DNA of 64,000 bases. Source: Bogoriella caseilytica (GTDB lineage: Bacteria > Actinomycetota > Actinomycetes > Actinomycetales > Actinomycetaceae). The notes beneath the pieces are model-generated. The model was not told where the DNA came from and did no database searches. It worked only from the letters and a program-made list of their open reading frames with translations. A program made the position numbers and the translations under genes. Shown here piece by piece: positions 8,110 to 15,631 of this stretch; within the stretch, counting starts at the first letter, position 1; every line of letters starts with the position of its first letter. Where the stretch lies: positions 2,294,001 through 2,358,000 of the forward strand of contig NZ_RKHK01000001.1 in assembly GCF_003752405.1 (NCBI RefSeq), in the 5' to 3' direction.

Positions 8110-9893
8110 GCTTCCAGGAGCTCCTCGACGGCGGTGCGCAAGGCTTCGAGTCGTGACTGTGCCCGCTCGCGGGCCGCGTGGAGCGCATCCTCGGCGCGAT
8201 CACCCCCGGCCTCGATCACCTCGAGGTAACACTTGAGCTTTGGTTCCGTGCCGGAGGGCCGCACGATGACGCGGCTACCGTCTGCCGTGGTGATGATGAG
8301 TGCATCGGTCGGTGGAAGCCGCTCACCCAGGGCCAGGTCCGACACCCCCTCGACCGCGGAGCCGGCCAGGGAGTGGGGAGGCGTGGCGCGCCACCGCGCC
8401 ATGATCTCGGTCATCCGGCTGAGGTCGGCCACGCGCAGCGAGACCTGCGCGGTCAGGTGCACTCCGTGGTCCCGGGCCAGGTCATCGAGTCCGTCCTGCA
8501 GGCTCCGGCCCTCAGCGCGCAGCTCCGCGGCGAGCCGGGCGATCACTACGGCCGCCGAGATGCCGTCCTTGTCCCGCACCGCCTCCGGATCACAGCAGTA
8601 TCCGATGGCCTCCTCGTAGCCGAAGACCAGCCGAGCAGCACCCGCGCCTGCACCACCGGTGACTGCGTCATCGGTGGCATCGGCGCGCGCAATCCACTTG
8701 AAGCCGGTGAGCGTCTCGCGGTGCTCCAGGCCGTGAGCGGTGGCGATGCGCCCCAGCAGCTGGGAGGAGACCACCGAGGAGGCCAGCAGCGCACCGGCCT
8801 GCCCCTGATGGTCCCGTGCCGCGCGAGCGCCCAGGAGTGCGCCGATCTCGTCGCCGGTGAGCTGGCGCCATCCGCCAGGGGCACCGGCGGCGGGTATCGC
8901 CACCGAGCAGCGATCCGCGTCCGGGTCGTTCGCCAGCACCAGGTCGGCGTTCTCCGCCCGGGCGAGGTTCAGGGCGAGGTCCAGCGCCCCAGGCTCTTCG
9001 GGGTTCGGGAAGGCCACGGTGGGGAAGTCGGGATCGGGCTCGGCCTGCTCGGGCACCGGGAGCACCTCGATGCCGGCGCGCTGCAAGGCCTCTGTGGCCA
9101 TCTGCCCGCCCACGCCGTGCAGCGAGGTGAGCACCACGCGCAGCGCCGAGGCCGGCTCTCCGGGCGCCAGGGACGCCACGCGGTCGAGGTAGGCGGCGCG
9201 CACGGCGGGATCGACCACTTCCCACGGGCCGTCGGCCGGGATCTGCGCAGCGGGGGCCGCGGCCTCGATCGCCGCCGCGATGGCGGCGTCGTGCGGGGGC
9301 ACGATCTGCGTCCCCTGCGCAGCGCCGGTCACCGCGCGCCCGCCGAGGTAGACCTTGTAGCCGTTGTCCTGGGGCGGGTTGTGCGAGGCGGTGACCATCA
9401 CCGCGCCATCGGCACCGAGATGGCGGGCGGCGAAGGCGAGCAGAGGAGTGGGTCCGGGCTCGTCGAGCACCAGGGCCCGCCCGCCTGCTGCGCCCACCAC
9501 GGCGGCCGCGTCCCGGGCGAAGCGGCGGGAGCCATGGCGGGCGTCGTATCCGATCACCACGGTGAAGTCGGAACCGACCAGTTCCCGCAGGTGCGCGCAC
9601 AACCCGGCCGTGGCGCGGCGCGTGACCGCAAGGTTCATGCGATTCGGGCCCGCGCCCAGCCGCCCACGGAGCCCGGCGGTGCCGAAGGCCAAGGGGCCGG
9701 AAAGGCTGTCGGCCAGCTCGGCCGTGGCTGCGGCGGCATCGGGCAGCGCGCCGCCGACCATGGCTTCGTGCGCCACCGGGGAGACGTCGGTGGCGGCCGC
9801 GAGCAGGGTGGCGAGCTCGTGCCGGGTCTCTGGATCCGGATCGCCGGCCATCCACTCCTGGGCGCGCTCGTGCAGGTCGAGCTCCTCGCTCAC
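8106..9893 (-). CDS. Phosphohexomutase/phosphopentomutase (PGM2-type phospho-sugar mutase)
   Basis: 595 residues from a GTG overlapping the punA stop as GTGA. Alpha-D-phosphohexomutase signatures are all present: the phosphoserine loop TASHNPPQDNGYKVY, the metal loop DPDADRC, the sugar-binding GYEEAIGY and a C-terminal phosphate-binding RPSGTEPKLK. The length and sequence fit the PGM2-like subgroup, members of which interconvert ribose (or deoxyribose) 1- and 5-phosphates. Co-translation with punA and the lack of a deoB gene nearby suggest that it handles the pentose-1-phosphates released by PunA and DeoA. It is usually annotated as phosphomannomutase (PmmB), so hexose activity remains possible. 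Confidence 0.93.
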   Translation of the reverse strand: MSEELDLHERAQEWMAGDPDPETRHELATLLAAATDVSPVAHEAMVGGALPDAAAATAELADSLSGPLAFGTAGLRGRLGAGPNRMNLAVTRRATAGLCAHLRELVGSDFTVVIGYDARHGSRRFARDAAAVVGAAGGRALVLDEPGPTPLLAFAARHLGADGAVMVTASHNPPQDNGYKVYLGGRAVTGAAQGTQIVPPHDAAIAAAIEAAAPAAQIPADGPWEVVDPAVRAAYLDRVASLAPGEPASALRVVLTSLHGVGGQMATEALQRAGIEVLPVPEQAEPDPDFPTVAFPNPEEPGALDLALNLARAENADLVLANDPDADRCSVAIPAAGAPGGWRQLTGDEIGALLGARAARDHQGQAGALLASSVVSSQLLGRIATAHGLEHRETLTGFKWIARADATDDAVTGGAGAGAARLVFGYEEAIGYCCDPEAVRDKDGISAAVVIARLAAELRAEGRSLQDGLDDLARDHGVHLTAQVSLRVADLSRMTEIMARWRATPPHSLAGSAVEGVSDLALGERLPPTDALIITTADGSRVIVRPSGTEPKLKCYLEVIEAGGDRAEDALHAARERAQSRLEALRTAVEELLEA

Positions 9894-10744
9894 AGCCGGC
9901 CCGCGATCTCGGCGAGCAGCCGTGAGATGCGCGGACCGGCGTCGCTGCCGGCCTGGAGGACCTCCTCGTGGGAGAGGGCCTCCGCGGAGACCCCGGCCGC
10001 CAGGTTGGTGACCAGGGAGAGCCCGAGGACTTCCAGTCCGGCCTCGCGGGCCGCGATCGCCTCGAGTGCGGTGGACATCCCCACCAGGTCGGCGCCCATG
10101 ACCCCGGCCATCCGCACCTCGGCCGGGGTCTCGTAGTGCGGCCCTCGGAACTGGGCGTAGACCCCCTCGGGCAGGTCGGCGTCCACCTCGCGTGCCACGC
10201 CACGCAGGCGAGCGGAGTACAGATCGGTCAGGTCCACGAAGGTCGCGCCTTCCAGCGGGGACGTGCCGGTGAGGTTCAGGTGGTCGGACACCAGCACCAC
10301 CGAACCGGGCCCCCACTCGCGCCGCACGCTCCCGCAGCCGTTCGTCAGGACCAGGGTGCTCGCGCCGCAGGCCGAGGCCACCCGCGCCGCGTGGGCCACC
10401 CGGCGCACGCCCTTGCCCTCGTAATAGTGGGTGCGTGCACCCAGCACCAGGGCGTGCCGCACCTCCGATGGCTCAGCGCTGGGCTGCGACGACAGCCGGA
10501 TGGAGCGGATCCGTCCGCCGTGGCCGGGCACCACCGGTGCGGAGAAGCCCGGGAGCTCCTCGGCGGGCAGGTCGGCCACGGTCTCGCCGAGCAGGTCGGC
10601 GGCTCCGCCCCATCCCGAGCCCAGCACCAGGGCGAGGTCGTGGCGGTCCACGCCACTGCGGGCGGCGATCTCCCGGGCCGCAGCAGCGGCGATCTCGCGC
10701 GGGTCGGTGGCCGGGTCGTCCAGGGAGGGAAGGGGGGTCGTCAT
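9890..10744 (-). CDS. punA: Purine-nucleoside phosphorylase (trimeric type)
   Basis: 284 residues. It phosphorolyses inosine and guanosine (and deoxy forms) to base and (deoxy)ribose-1-phosphate. Family II (trimeric) features are visible: VLGSGWGG at the N-terminus, VPGHGG (phosphate binding), HYYEGKG, VLTNGCGSVR and the FRGPHYETPAE block near residue 195. The ATG at 10744 is preceded by TAGCGT at a 7-base distance. The downstream mutase overlaps by 4 bases, so the two are co-translated. Confidence 0.95.
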   Translation of the reverse strand: MTTPLPSLDDPATDPREIAAAAAREIAARSGVDRHDLALVLGSGWGGAADLLGETVADLPAEELPGFSAPVVPGHGGRIRSIRLSSQPSAEPSEVRHALVLGARTHYYEGKGVRRVAHAARVASACGASTLVLTNGCGSVRREWGPGSVVLVSDHLNLTGTSPLEGATFVDLTDLYSARLRGVAREVDADLPEGVYAQFRGPHYETPAEVRMAGVMGADLVGMSTALEAIAAREAGLEVLGLSLVTNLAAGVSAEALSHEEVLQAGSDAGPRISRLLAEIAGRL

Positions 10745-10751
10745 GGCACAG

Positions 10752-10757
10752 ACGCTA
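10752..10757 (-). promoter_or_regulatory. Probable leaderless -10 box of punA
   Basis: On the minus strand TAGCGT is followed by 7 bases and the punA ATG, without a Shine-Dalgarno sequence. Confidence 0.55.
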
Positions 10758-10860
10758 CCTGGGTGACCGTGCGTAACGCCGCGGCGGCAGGCAGTTGAAC
10801 GGCCGGGGAACAGTTCATGGCGCGGCGCCGCAGTCGCCCCATCACGCACTGGATCGGTCG

Positions 10861-10866
10861 TACTGT
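10861..10866 (+). promoter_or_regulatory. Probable leaderless -10 box of the glycerophosphodiesterase gene
   Basis: TACTGT is followed by 7 bases and the ATG at 10874. It lies inside the alternative frame that starts at 10817 and so argues for the shorter protein. Confidence 0.5.
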
Positions 10867-10873
10867 GCCAGAG

Positions 10874-11797
10874 ATGTCTTCCACATACGCAGGGCCCATC
10901 CGCGGCGCGGAGCAGCGGCACCAGCCCCTAGTCATCGCGCATCGCGGAGCGAGTTCGCTCGCCCCGGAAAACACGATCCCCGCCATGGTCGCCGCCGCGA
11001 TGGACGGTGCGGACATGATCGAGATCGACGTCCAGCCCACCGCCGACGGCGCCGCCGTGGTCATCCACGACGACTCCCTGGAGCGCACCACCGATGGCGC
11101 CGGGCCGATCAGCGCCCTGGATGCCGATGAGGTCCGTCACCTCGACGCCGGAAGCTGGTTCGACCCGGCCTACCGGGGCGCGGCGCTGCCGCTGCTGCCC
11201 GAGGTCCTGGCCCTGCTCACCCGCCACCGTGGCAGTGACCTGCTGATGGAGGTCAAGGGCACCTGGTCCCCGGAGCTGCTCGCACCGGTGATCGCCCTCA
11301 TCGACGAGGCCGGGCTGGCCAACCGGGTGATGGTGCAGTCCTTCTCGGTGGAGACTGTGGCCAACCTGCGCGAGGTCGCCCCCCACCTCCCACGCGGCTT
11401 GATCGTCGGCCACATGTGGGACGCCACCGAGGAGCTGCTCGACCTCTGCGAGGAGCTGGAGGTCAGCGCCTGCAACCCGCACGGCCTGATGCTGCTGGAG
11501 CGCCCCGGCCTGGTGCGTGACTGCCACGCGCGTGGCCTGCAGGTGATGACCTGGACGCTCAACGAGGCCCCGCACTGGGCGGCAGCTACAGCCGCCGGTG
11601 TGGACGGCATCATCACTGACCGTCCTGGTCGACTGCTCGGTTGGCTCGAGGCGCGCTCGCTCTTCCCGGCCTCCTCCGCCATGGCGCTCCCTGCCGGCCC
11701 CGGGGCGGCCGGGTCGCCGGTGCCCGGCGGCCCGTTGGCGGCCACCTCGGGGCCTTTGGCACCCCAGCAGCCCGCCGGCGCAGCCCTTCCCGCCTGA
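10874..11797 (+). CDS. Glycerophosphodiester phosphodiesterase
   Basis: 307 residues. It hydrolyses glycerophosphodiesters (deacylated phospholipids) to glycerol-3-phosphate and an alcohol. GDPD motifs are clear: HRGASSLAPENT with the catalytic histidine, EIDVQPTADG and HDDSLERTTDG with the acidic metal ligands and second histidine, then MEVKG and the C-terminal TWTLNE. No signal peptide is seen, so it is probably cytosolic (UgpQ-like). The last 45 residues are a Pro/Gly/Ala-rich tail beyond the usual domain. An alternative ATG at 10817 would add 19 residues. Confidence 0.93.
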   Translation: MSSTYAGPIRGAEQRHQPLVIAHRGASSLAPENTIPAMVAAAMDGADMIEIDVQPTADGAAVVIHDDSLERTTDGAGPISALDADEVRHLDAGSWFDPAYRGAALPLLPEVLALLTRHRGSDLLMEVKGTWSPELLAPVIALIDEAGLANRVMVQSFSVETVANLREVAPHLPRGLIVGHMWDATEELLDLCEELEVSACNPHGLMLLERPGLVRDCHARGLQVMTWTLNEAPHWAAATAAGVDGIITDRPGRLLGWLEARSLFPASSAMALPAGPGAAGSPVPGGPLAATSGPLAPQQPAGAALPA

Positions 11798-11827
11798 GCC
11801 GATCTCGCTAGAGCAGCGGGACTTCGG

Positions 11828-11833
11828 CAGAAT
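11828..11833 (+). promoter_or_regulatory. Probable leaderless -10 box of lpdA
   Basis: CAGAAT (close to TAGAAT) is followed by 7 bases and a GTG at 11841, which decides the start in favour of the GTG over the in-frame ATG at 11832. Confidence 0.45.
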
Positions 11834-11840
11834 GCGAGGG

Positions 11841-13364
11841 GTGAACCCCGACGCTCCGGCCCATTCGGCCCCTGATCCCCGCCCTGCCCCCACCTCGGAA
11901 GAGAACCGTCGCGACCAAGGCGTGGGCGCGTCGCCAGTGCGTGAAGGCTCCACGGTCGCCATCCTCGGTGGCGGGCCCGGGGGCTACGAGGCTGCCCTGG
12001 TGGCCCGGCAGCTCGGGGCGCGCGTGGTCCTCATCGAGCGCCACGGGATCGGTGGGTCAGCGGTGCTGACCGACGTCGTCCCCTCCAAGACGCTCATCGC
12101 GACCGCCGAGGCCCTGACCGTGACCGAGCAGGCTGCCGAGCTGGGGATCGCCTTCACCGGTGGAGGCGATGGGCAGGTCGGCCGGTTGCGGGCGGACCTG
12201 GGCGTGGTCAACCGCCGGGTGGTCGAGCTGGCCCGGAACCAGTCCGAGGACATCCGCGGTTCTCTGGAGCGCGCCGGGGTCGAACTCGTGGCCGGCTCGG
12301 GGCGGATCGGAGCGGACCTGTCCCGCCTGGGTCAGCGTGAGGTCCACGCCACCCTCGCCGACGGCCAGGAGCAGACCTTCCTGGCCGACATCGTGCTGGT
12401 GGCCACCGGAGCGAGTCCCCGCGTGCTGCCCACCGCCGAGCCGGACGGCGAACGCATCCTCACCTGGGCTCAGATGTACAACCTGGATGAGGCACCCGAA
12501 CACCTCATCGTCGTCGGCTCGGGTGTGACTGGCGCGGAGTTCGCCGGCGCCTATAACGCGCTCGGCACTGCGGTCACTCTGGTGTCCTCCCGCGAGCACG
12601 TGCTGCCCGGTGAGGATGAGGACGCCGCCGAACTCATCGAGAACGTCTTCCGCCGTCGTGGCATGACCGTGCTCTCGCGCTCCCGGGCCGCCGCGGTGCG
12701 CCGCGTCAGCAAGGACGATGGCGACGCCGTGGAGGTCGAGCTGACGGATGGGCGGGTCGTGACGGGTTCGCACTGCCTGGTGGCGGTGGGCGGGGTGCCG
12801 AACACCGGCGGCCTCGGCCTCGAGGAGGCCGGCGTCGAGATCTCTGCCGCCGGCCATATCGAGGTCGACCGCGTCTCGCGCACCACGGCCTTGCGCGTCT
12901 ACGCCGCCGGGGACTGCAGCGGCGTGCTGCCGCTGGCGTCGGTGGCGGCGATGCAGGGCCGCATCGCCATGTGGCACGCCCTCGGTGACGCCGTCTCCCC
13001 GCTGGACCTCTCGGAGGTGACCGCAAACATCTTCACCGCTCCCGAGATCGCCACCGTGGGCGTGACCGTGCCGCGTGAGGACGAGACCACTCAGGTGGTG
13101 CAGACCTACCTGCCCCTGGCCCGCAACGCCCGCGCGAAGATGCTCGGGATCACCGAGGGCTTCATCAAGCTTTTCGCCAACGGCCCGGGCGGTGAGGTCA
13201 TCGGGGGAGTGGTGGTCGCCCCGCGCGCCTCGGAACTCATCTACCCGATCTCCCTGGCGGTCGCCCAGCGCCTGACGGTCGACGACCTCGCGAAGGTCTT
13301 CACCATCTACCCCTCACTGACCGGCTCGATCTCCGAAGCAGCCCGGAGGTTGCACCGTGCCTGA
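11841..13364 (+). CDS. lpdA: NAD(P)H-quinone dehydrogenase, flavoprotein disulfide reductase family (LpdA type)
   Basis: 507 residues. It has the fold and motifs of dihydrolipoamide dehydrogenase: FAD-binding GGGPGGYEAALVARQ near residue 40, VATGASPR, the NAD-binding GSGVTGAEFAGAY, and the second FAD motif YAAGDCSG. The active-site region reads GIGGSAVLTDVVPSK, so both redox cysteines of the CxxxxC pair are absent; M. tuberculosis Rv3303c (LpdA) is a known member lacking the disulfide that reduces quinones. Likely role: cytosolic quinone reduction and oxidative-stress protection. The first 30 residues are a Pro/Ala-rich extension. dapE overlaps its 3' end by 8 bases. Confidence 0.92.
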   Translation: MNPDAPAHSAPDPRPAPTSEENRRDQGVGASPVREGSTVAILGGGPGGYEAALVARQLGARVVLIERHGIGGSAVLTDVVPSKTLIATAEALTVTEQAAELGIAFTGGGDGQVGRLRADLGVVNRRVVELARNQSEDIRGSLERAGVELVAGSGRIGADLSRLGQREVHATLADGQEQTFLADIVLVATGASPRVLPTAEPDGERILTWAQMYNLDEAPEHLIVVGSGVTGAEFAGAYNALGTAVTLVSSREHVLPGEDEDAAELIENVFRRRGMTVLSRSRAAAVRRVSKDDGDAVEVELTDGRVVTGSHCLVAVGGVPNTGGLGLEEAGVEISAAGHIEVDRVSRTTALRVYAAGDCSGVLPLASVAAMQGRIAMWHALGDAVSPLDLSEVTANIFTAPEIATVGVTVPREDETTQVVQTYLPLARNARAKMLGITEGFIKLFANGPGGEVIGGVVVAPRASELIYPISLAVAQRLTVDDLAKVFTIYPSLTGSISEAARRLHRA

Positions 13365-14487
13365 GACTCTCGACCTCAGCGGCGACGTCGTCGCCCTCAC
13401 CGCAGCGATCTGCGACATCCCCTCGGTTTCCGGGGACGAGACCACCCTGGCCGACGCCATCGAAACCGCGCTGGCCCGCTCGGCACAGCTGGAAGTGCTG
13501 CGCGACGGCGATGCGATCGTGGCCCGAACCCACCTGGGCCGCAGCAGGCGAGTGGTCATCGCCGGGCATATCGACACCGTGCCCGTGACAGCGAATCTCC
13601 CCACGTCGTTCCGCGACGCAGGAACCGAGTCCGAGGCGCTCTGGGGCCGCGGCACCGTGGACATGAAGGGCGGGGTCGCCGTCGCCCTGCACCTGGCCGC
13701 CACGCTCGCCGCACCCCGTTGGGACGTGACCTGGGTCTTCTACGACCACGAAGAGGTCGAAGCCGAGCTCAACGGACTCGGCCGCCTGGCACGCCTCCAC
13801 CCCGAGTGGCTGCACGGCGACCTCGCCATCCTGGGCGAACCCACCAACGGCGGGATCGAGGGGGGCTGCAACGGCACCCTGCGCGCCGATATCTCCACCA
13901 CCGGCCGCGCCGCGCACTCGGCACGTTCCTGGCGAGGCAGCAACGCCATCCATGCCGCCGCCCCCATCCTGGACCGGCTCGCGCACTACACCGCGGCGGA
14001 GGTCGAGGTCGACGGACTCGTCTACCGCGAGGGACTGAACGCCGTCGGCATCAGCGGCGGCATCGCCGGCAATGTCATCCCGGACCGCTGCACCGTCTCG
14101 GTCAACTATCGCTTCGCACCCTCGGCGACGCCCGAGCAAGCCGCGGCCCACGTGCGTGAGGTCTTCGAGGGATTCGACGTCGAGGTCAGCGACTCCGCCC
14201 CCGGCGCCAGGCCTGGGCTCGACGCGCTCCTGGTGCAGGAGTTCGTCGCCGCGGTGACCAGCGTGACCGGAGGGGTGGCGGGACCGAAGTACGGTTGGAC
14301 CGACGTGGCGCGCTTCGCTGAGTTGGGGATCCCGGCCGTGAACTTCGGCCCCGGGAATCCTGAGCTCGCCCACGCCGACGACGAGCACTGCCCGACCGGG
14401 CAGATCCGTAGCTGCGCCGCCGCCTTGCGTGGCTGGCTCACCGACGACGCCGGCCCGGATGCCGGCACACCCGGAATCGAGGAATGA
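13357..14487 (+). CDS. dapE: Succinyl-diaminopimelate desuccinylase
   Basis: 376 residues from a GTG 8 bases inside lpdA. The enzyme hydrolyses N-succinyl-LL-diaminopimelate to LL-diaminopimelate and succinate in lysine and peptidoglycan precursor synthesis. M20 dinuclear zinc motifs are present: GHIDTVPV, WGRGTVDMKGG, the catalytic and metal-binding DHEEVEAELNG, and LGEPTNGGIEGGCNG, characteristic of the actinobacterial DapE branch. A LOG-family gene follows after 6 bases; dapE and this gene are also neighbours in M. tuberculosis (Rv1202, Rv1205). Confidence 0.94.
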   Translation: MPETLDLSGDVVALTAAICDIPSVSGDETTLADAIETALARSAQLEVLRDGDAIVARTHLGRSRRVVIAGHIDTVPVTANLPTSFRDAGTESEALWGRGTVDMKGGVAVALHLAATLAAPRWDVTWVFYDHEEVEAELNGLGRLARLHPEWLHGDLAILGEPTNGGIEGGCNGTLRADISTTGRAAHSARSWRGSNAIHAAAPILDRLAHYTAAEVEVDGLVYREGLNAVGISGGIAGNVIPDRCTVSVNYRFAPSATPEQAAAHVREVFEGFDVEVSDSAPGARPGLDALLVQEFVAAVTSVTGGVAGPKYGWTDVARFAELGIPAVNFGPGNPELAHADDEHCPTGQIRSCAAALRGWLTDDAGPDAGTPGIEE

Positions 14488-14493
14488 GGACCG

Positions 14494-15288
14494 ATGGCTG
14501 AAGAAGACGGCACCTACCGGCGAGGCCCGGTGTTCCTGCGCCGGGGGCGGATCCCCGAGGAGACCACGGACACCCGGCTGCTCGCCTCCGAGCAGGACAT
14601 CGAGTGGCTGCACCAGGACCCGTGGCGCGTGATGCGCATCCAGGCCGAGTTCGTCGAGGGCTTCGGTGCACTGGCCGATCTCGGCCCCGCGATCTCGGTC
14701 TTCGGCTCCGCCCGCGTCAAGCCTGAGGAGCCGGAGTACGCGCTGGCCCGGGAGGTCGCGCAACGGCTGGTCAAGGCCGGCTACGCGGTCATCACCGGGG
14801 GCGGTCCCGGCATCATGGAGGCCGCCAACCGGGGCGCCGTCGACGCCGATGGGACCTCGGTGGGCCTGGGGATCGAGCTGCCCTTCGAGCAGGGCATGAA
14901 CCAGTGGGTGGATCTCGGGGTCAACTTCCGGTATTTCTTCGCGCGGAAGACCATGTTCTTGAAGTACTCCCAGGGCTTCGTGGTCCTGCCCGGCGGCTTC
15001 GGCACTATGGACGAGCTCTTCGAGGCCCTCACCATGGTCCAGACCCAGAAGGTCTCCTCTTTCCCGATCGTGCTGGTCGGGGAGTCCTACTGGCGCGGGT
15101 TGGTGGACTGGCTGGGGAACACGATGCGCGAGCGCGGGATGATCTCCGAGGCCGACGTCGACCTCCTGCCGATCGTGGACACGGCCGAAGAGGCGGTCGA
15201 CGTGGTCCGCAAGGGCCAGGCTCGGTTGGCGCGCGAGGCGGAGGCCCAGGCTGTGGCCGCCGACGAGGCCGGCGGCGCCCCCGAGTAA
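14494..15288 (+). CDS. LOG-family Rossmann-fold protein (TIGR00730, putative cytokinin riboside 5'-monophosphate phosphoribohydrolase)
   Basis: 264 residues. The Rossmann-fold substrate signatures GGGPGIMEAANRGA (about residues 105-118) and PGGFGTMDELFE (about 166-177) define the LYSINE DECARBOXYLASE-like/LONELY GUY family, which cleaves nucleoside 5'-monophosphates to base and ribose-5-phosphate. The N-terminal 60 residues (YRRGPVFLRRGRIPEETTD) are typical of the longer actinobacterial form. It is the third gene of the lpdA-dapE operon. The cellular substrate in bacteria is usually unknown. Confidence 0.9.
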   Translation: MAEEDGTYRRGPVFLRRGRIPEETTDTRLLASEQDIEWLHQDPWRVMRIQAEFVEGFGALADLGPAISVFGSARVKPEEPEYALAREVAQRLVKAGYAVITGGGPGIMEAANRGAVDADGTSVGLGIELPFEQGMNQWVDLGVNFRYFFARKTMFLKYSQGFVVLPGGFGTMDELFEALTMVQTQKVSSFPIVLVGESYWRGLVDWLGNTMRERGMISEADVDLLPIVDTAEEAVDVVRKGQARLAREAEAQAVAADEAGGAPE

Positions 15289-15349
15289 TCTCGCACCGCG
15301 CCGGAGCCGCTCCGCACCGTTCGCATAGACGTCTGAGACCTCTCCGGCG

Positions 15350-15377
15350 GTGACGGGTGCGGCGTGTGTCATAGAAT
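15350..15377 (+). promoter_or_regulatory. Sigma-70-like promoter of the DUF3117-pepA operon
   Basis: GTGACG (15350-15355, 4/6 to TTGACA) and TAGAAT (15372-15377, 5/6 to TATAAT) are 16 bases apart. Transcription from here would give a structured leader of about 80 bases before the ATG at 15463. Confidence 0.55.
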
Positions 15378-15462
15378 GGGGCCAGTGATTCGCCCTGCCG
15401 CGTGGCGGGTGCTTCCCCGGCGCGGGGTGAGCAGAGGATCTATGAGAAGAGGGGTACATCAG

Positions 15463-15630
15463 ATGGCCGCGATGAAGCCGAGGACTGGCGACGGACCGCT
15501 TGAGGTGACCAAGGAAGGCCGGGGCATCATCATGCGGGTTCCGCTGGAGGGCGGTGGCCGTCTCGTGGTCGAGTTGACCCCGGCCGAGGCTGCGGAGTTG
15601 GGCGGCGCACTCGACGCGGTCGACAGCTGA
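15463..15630 (+). CDS. DUF3117 domain protein (55 aa)
   Basis: A short, highly conserved actinobacterial protein (Rv1211 homologue) of unknown function. The sequence MAAMKPRTGDGPLEVTKEGR is diagnostic, followed by IIMRVPLEGGGRLVVELTPAEA. The start is set by AGAGGGG upstream and by the usual family length of about 55 residues. pepA begins one base after its stop, so both are in one transcript from the TAGAAT promoter at 15372. Confidence 0.93.
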   Translation: MAAMKPRTGDGPLEVTKEGRGIIMRVPLEGGGRLVVELTPAEAAELGGALDAVDS

Positions 15631-15631
15631 T

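Noticed and set aside
8178-10136. A 652-codon open frame on the plus strand
   Set aside because: It is antisense to the mutase and punA, whose active-site motifs are intact.
11832-11840. ATG at 11832 as the start of lpdA
   Set aside because: It overlaps a probable -10 box (CAGAAT) placed 7 bases before GTG 11841 and has no ribosome-binding site; the choice remains uncertain by three codons.
13300-15459. A 719-codon open frame on the minus strand
   Set aside because: It is a shadow of dapE and the LOG-family gene; no domain is recognisable and it spans two well-supported genes.
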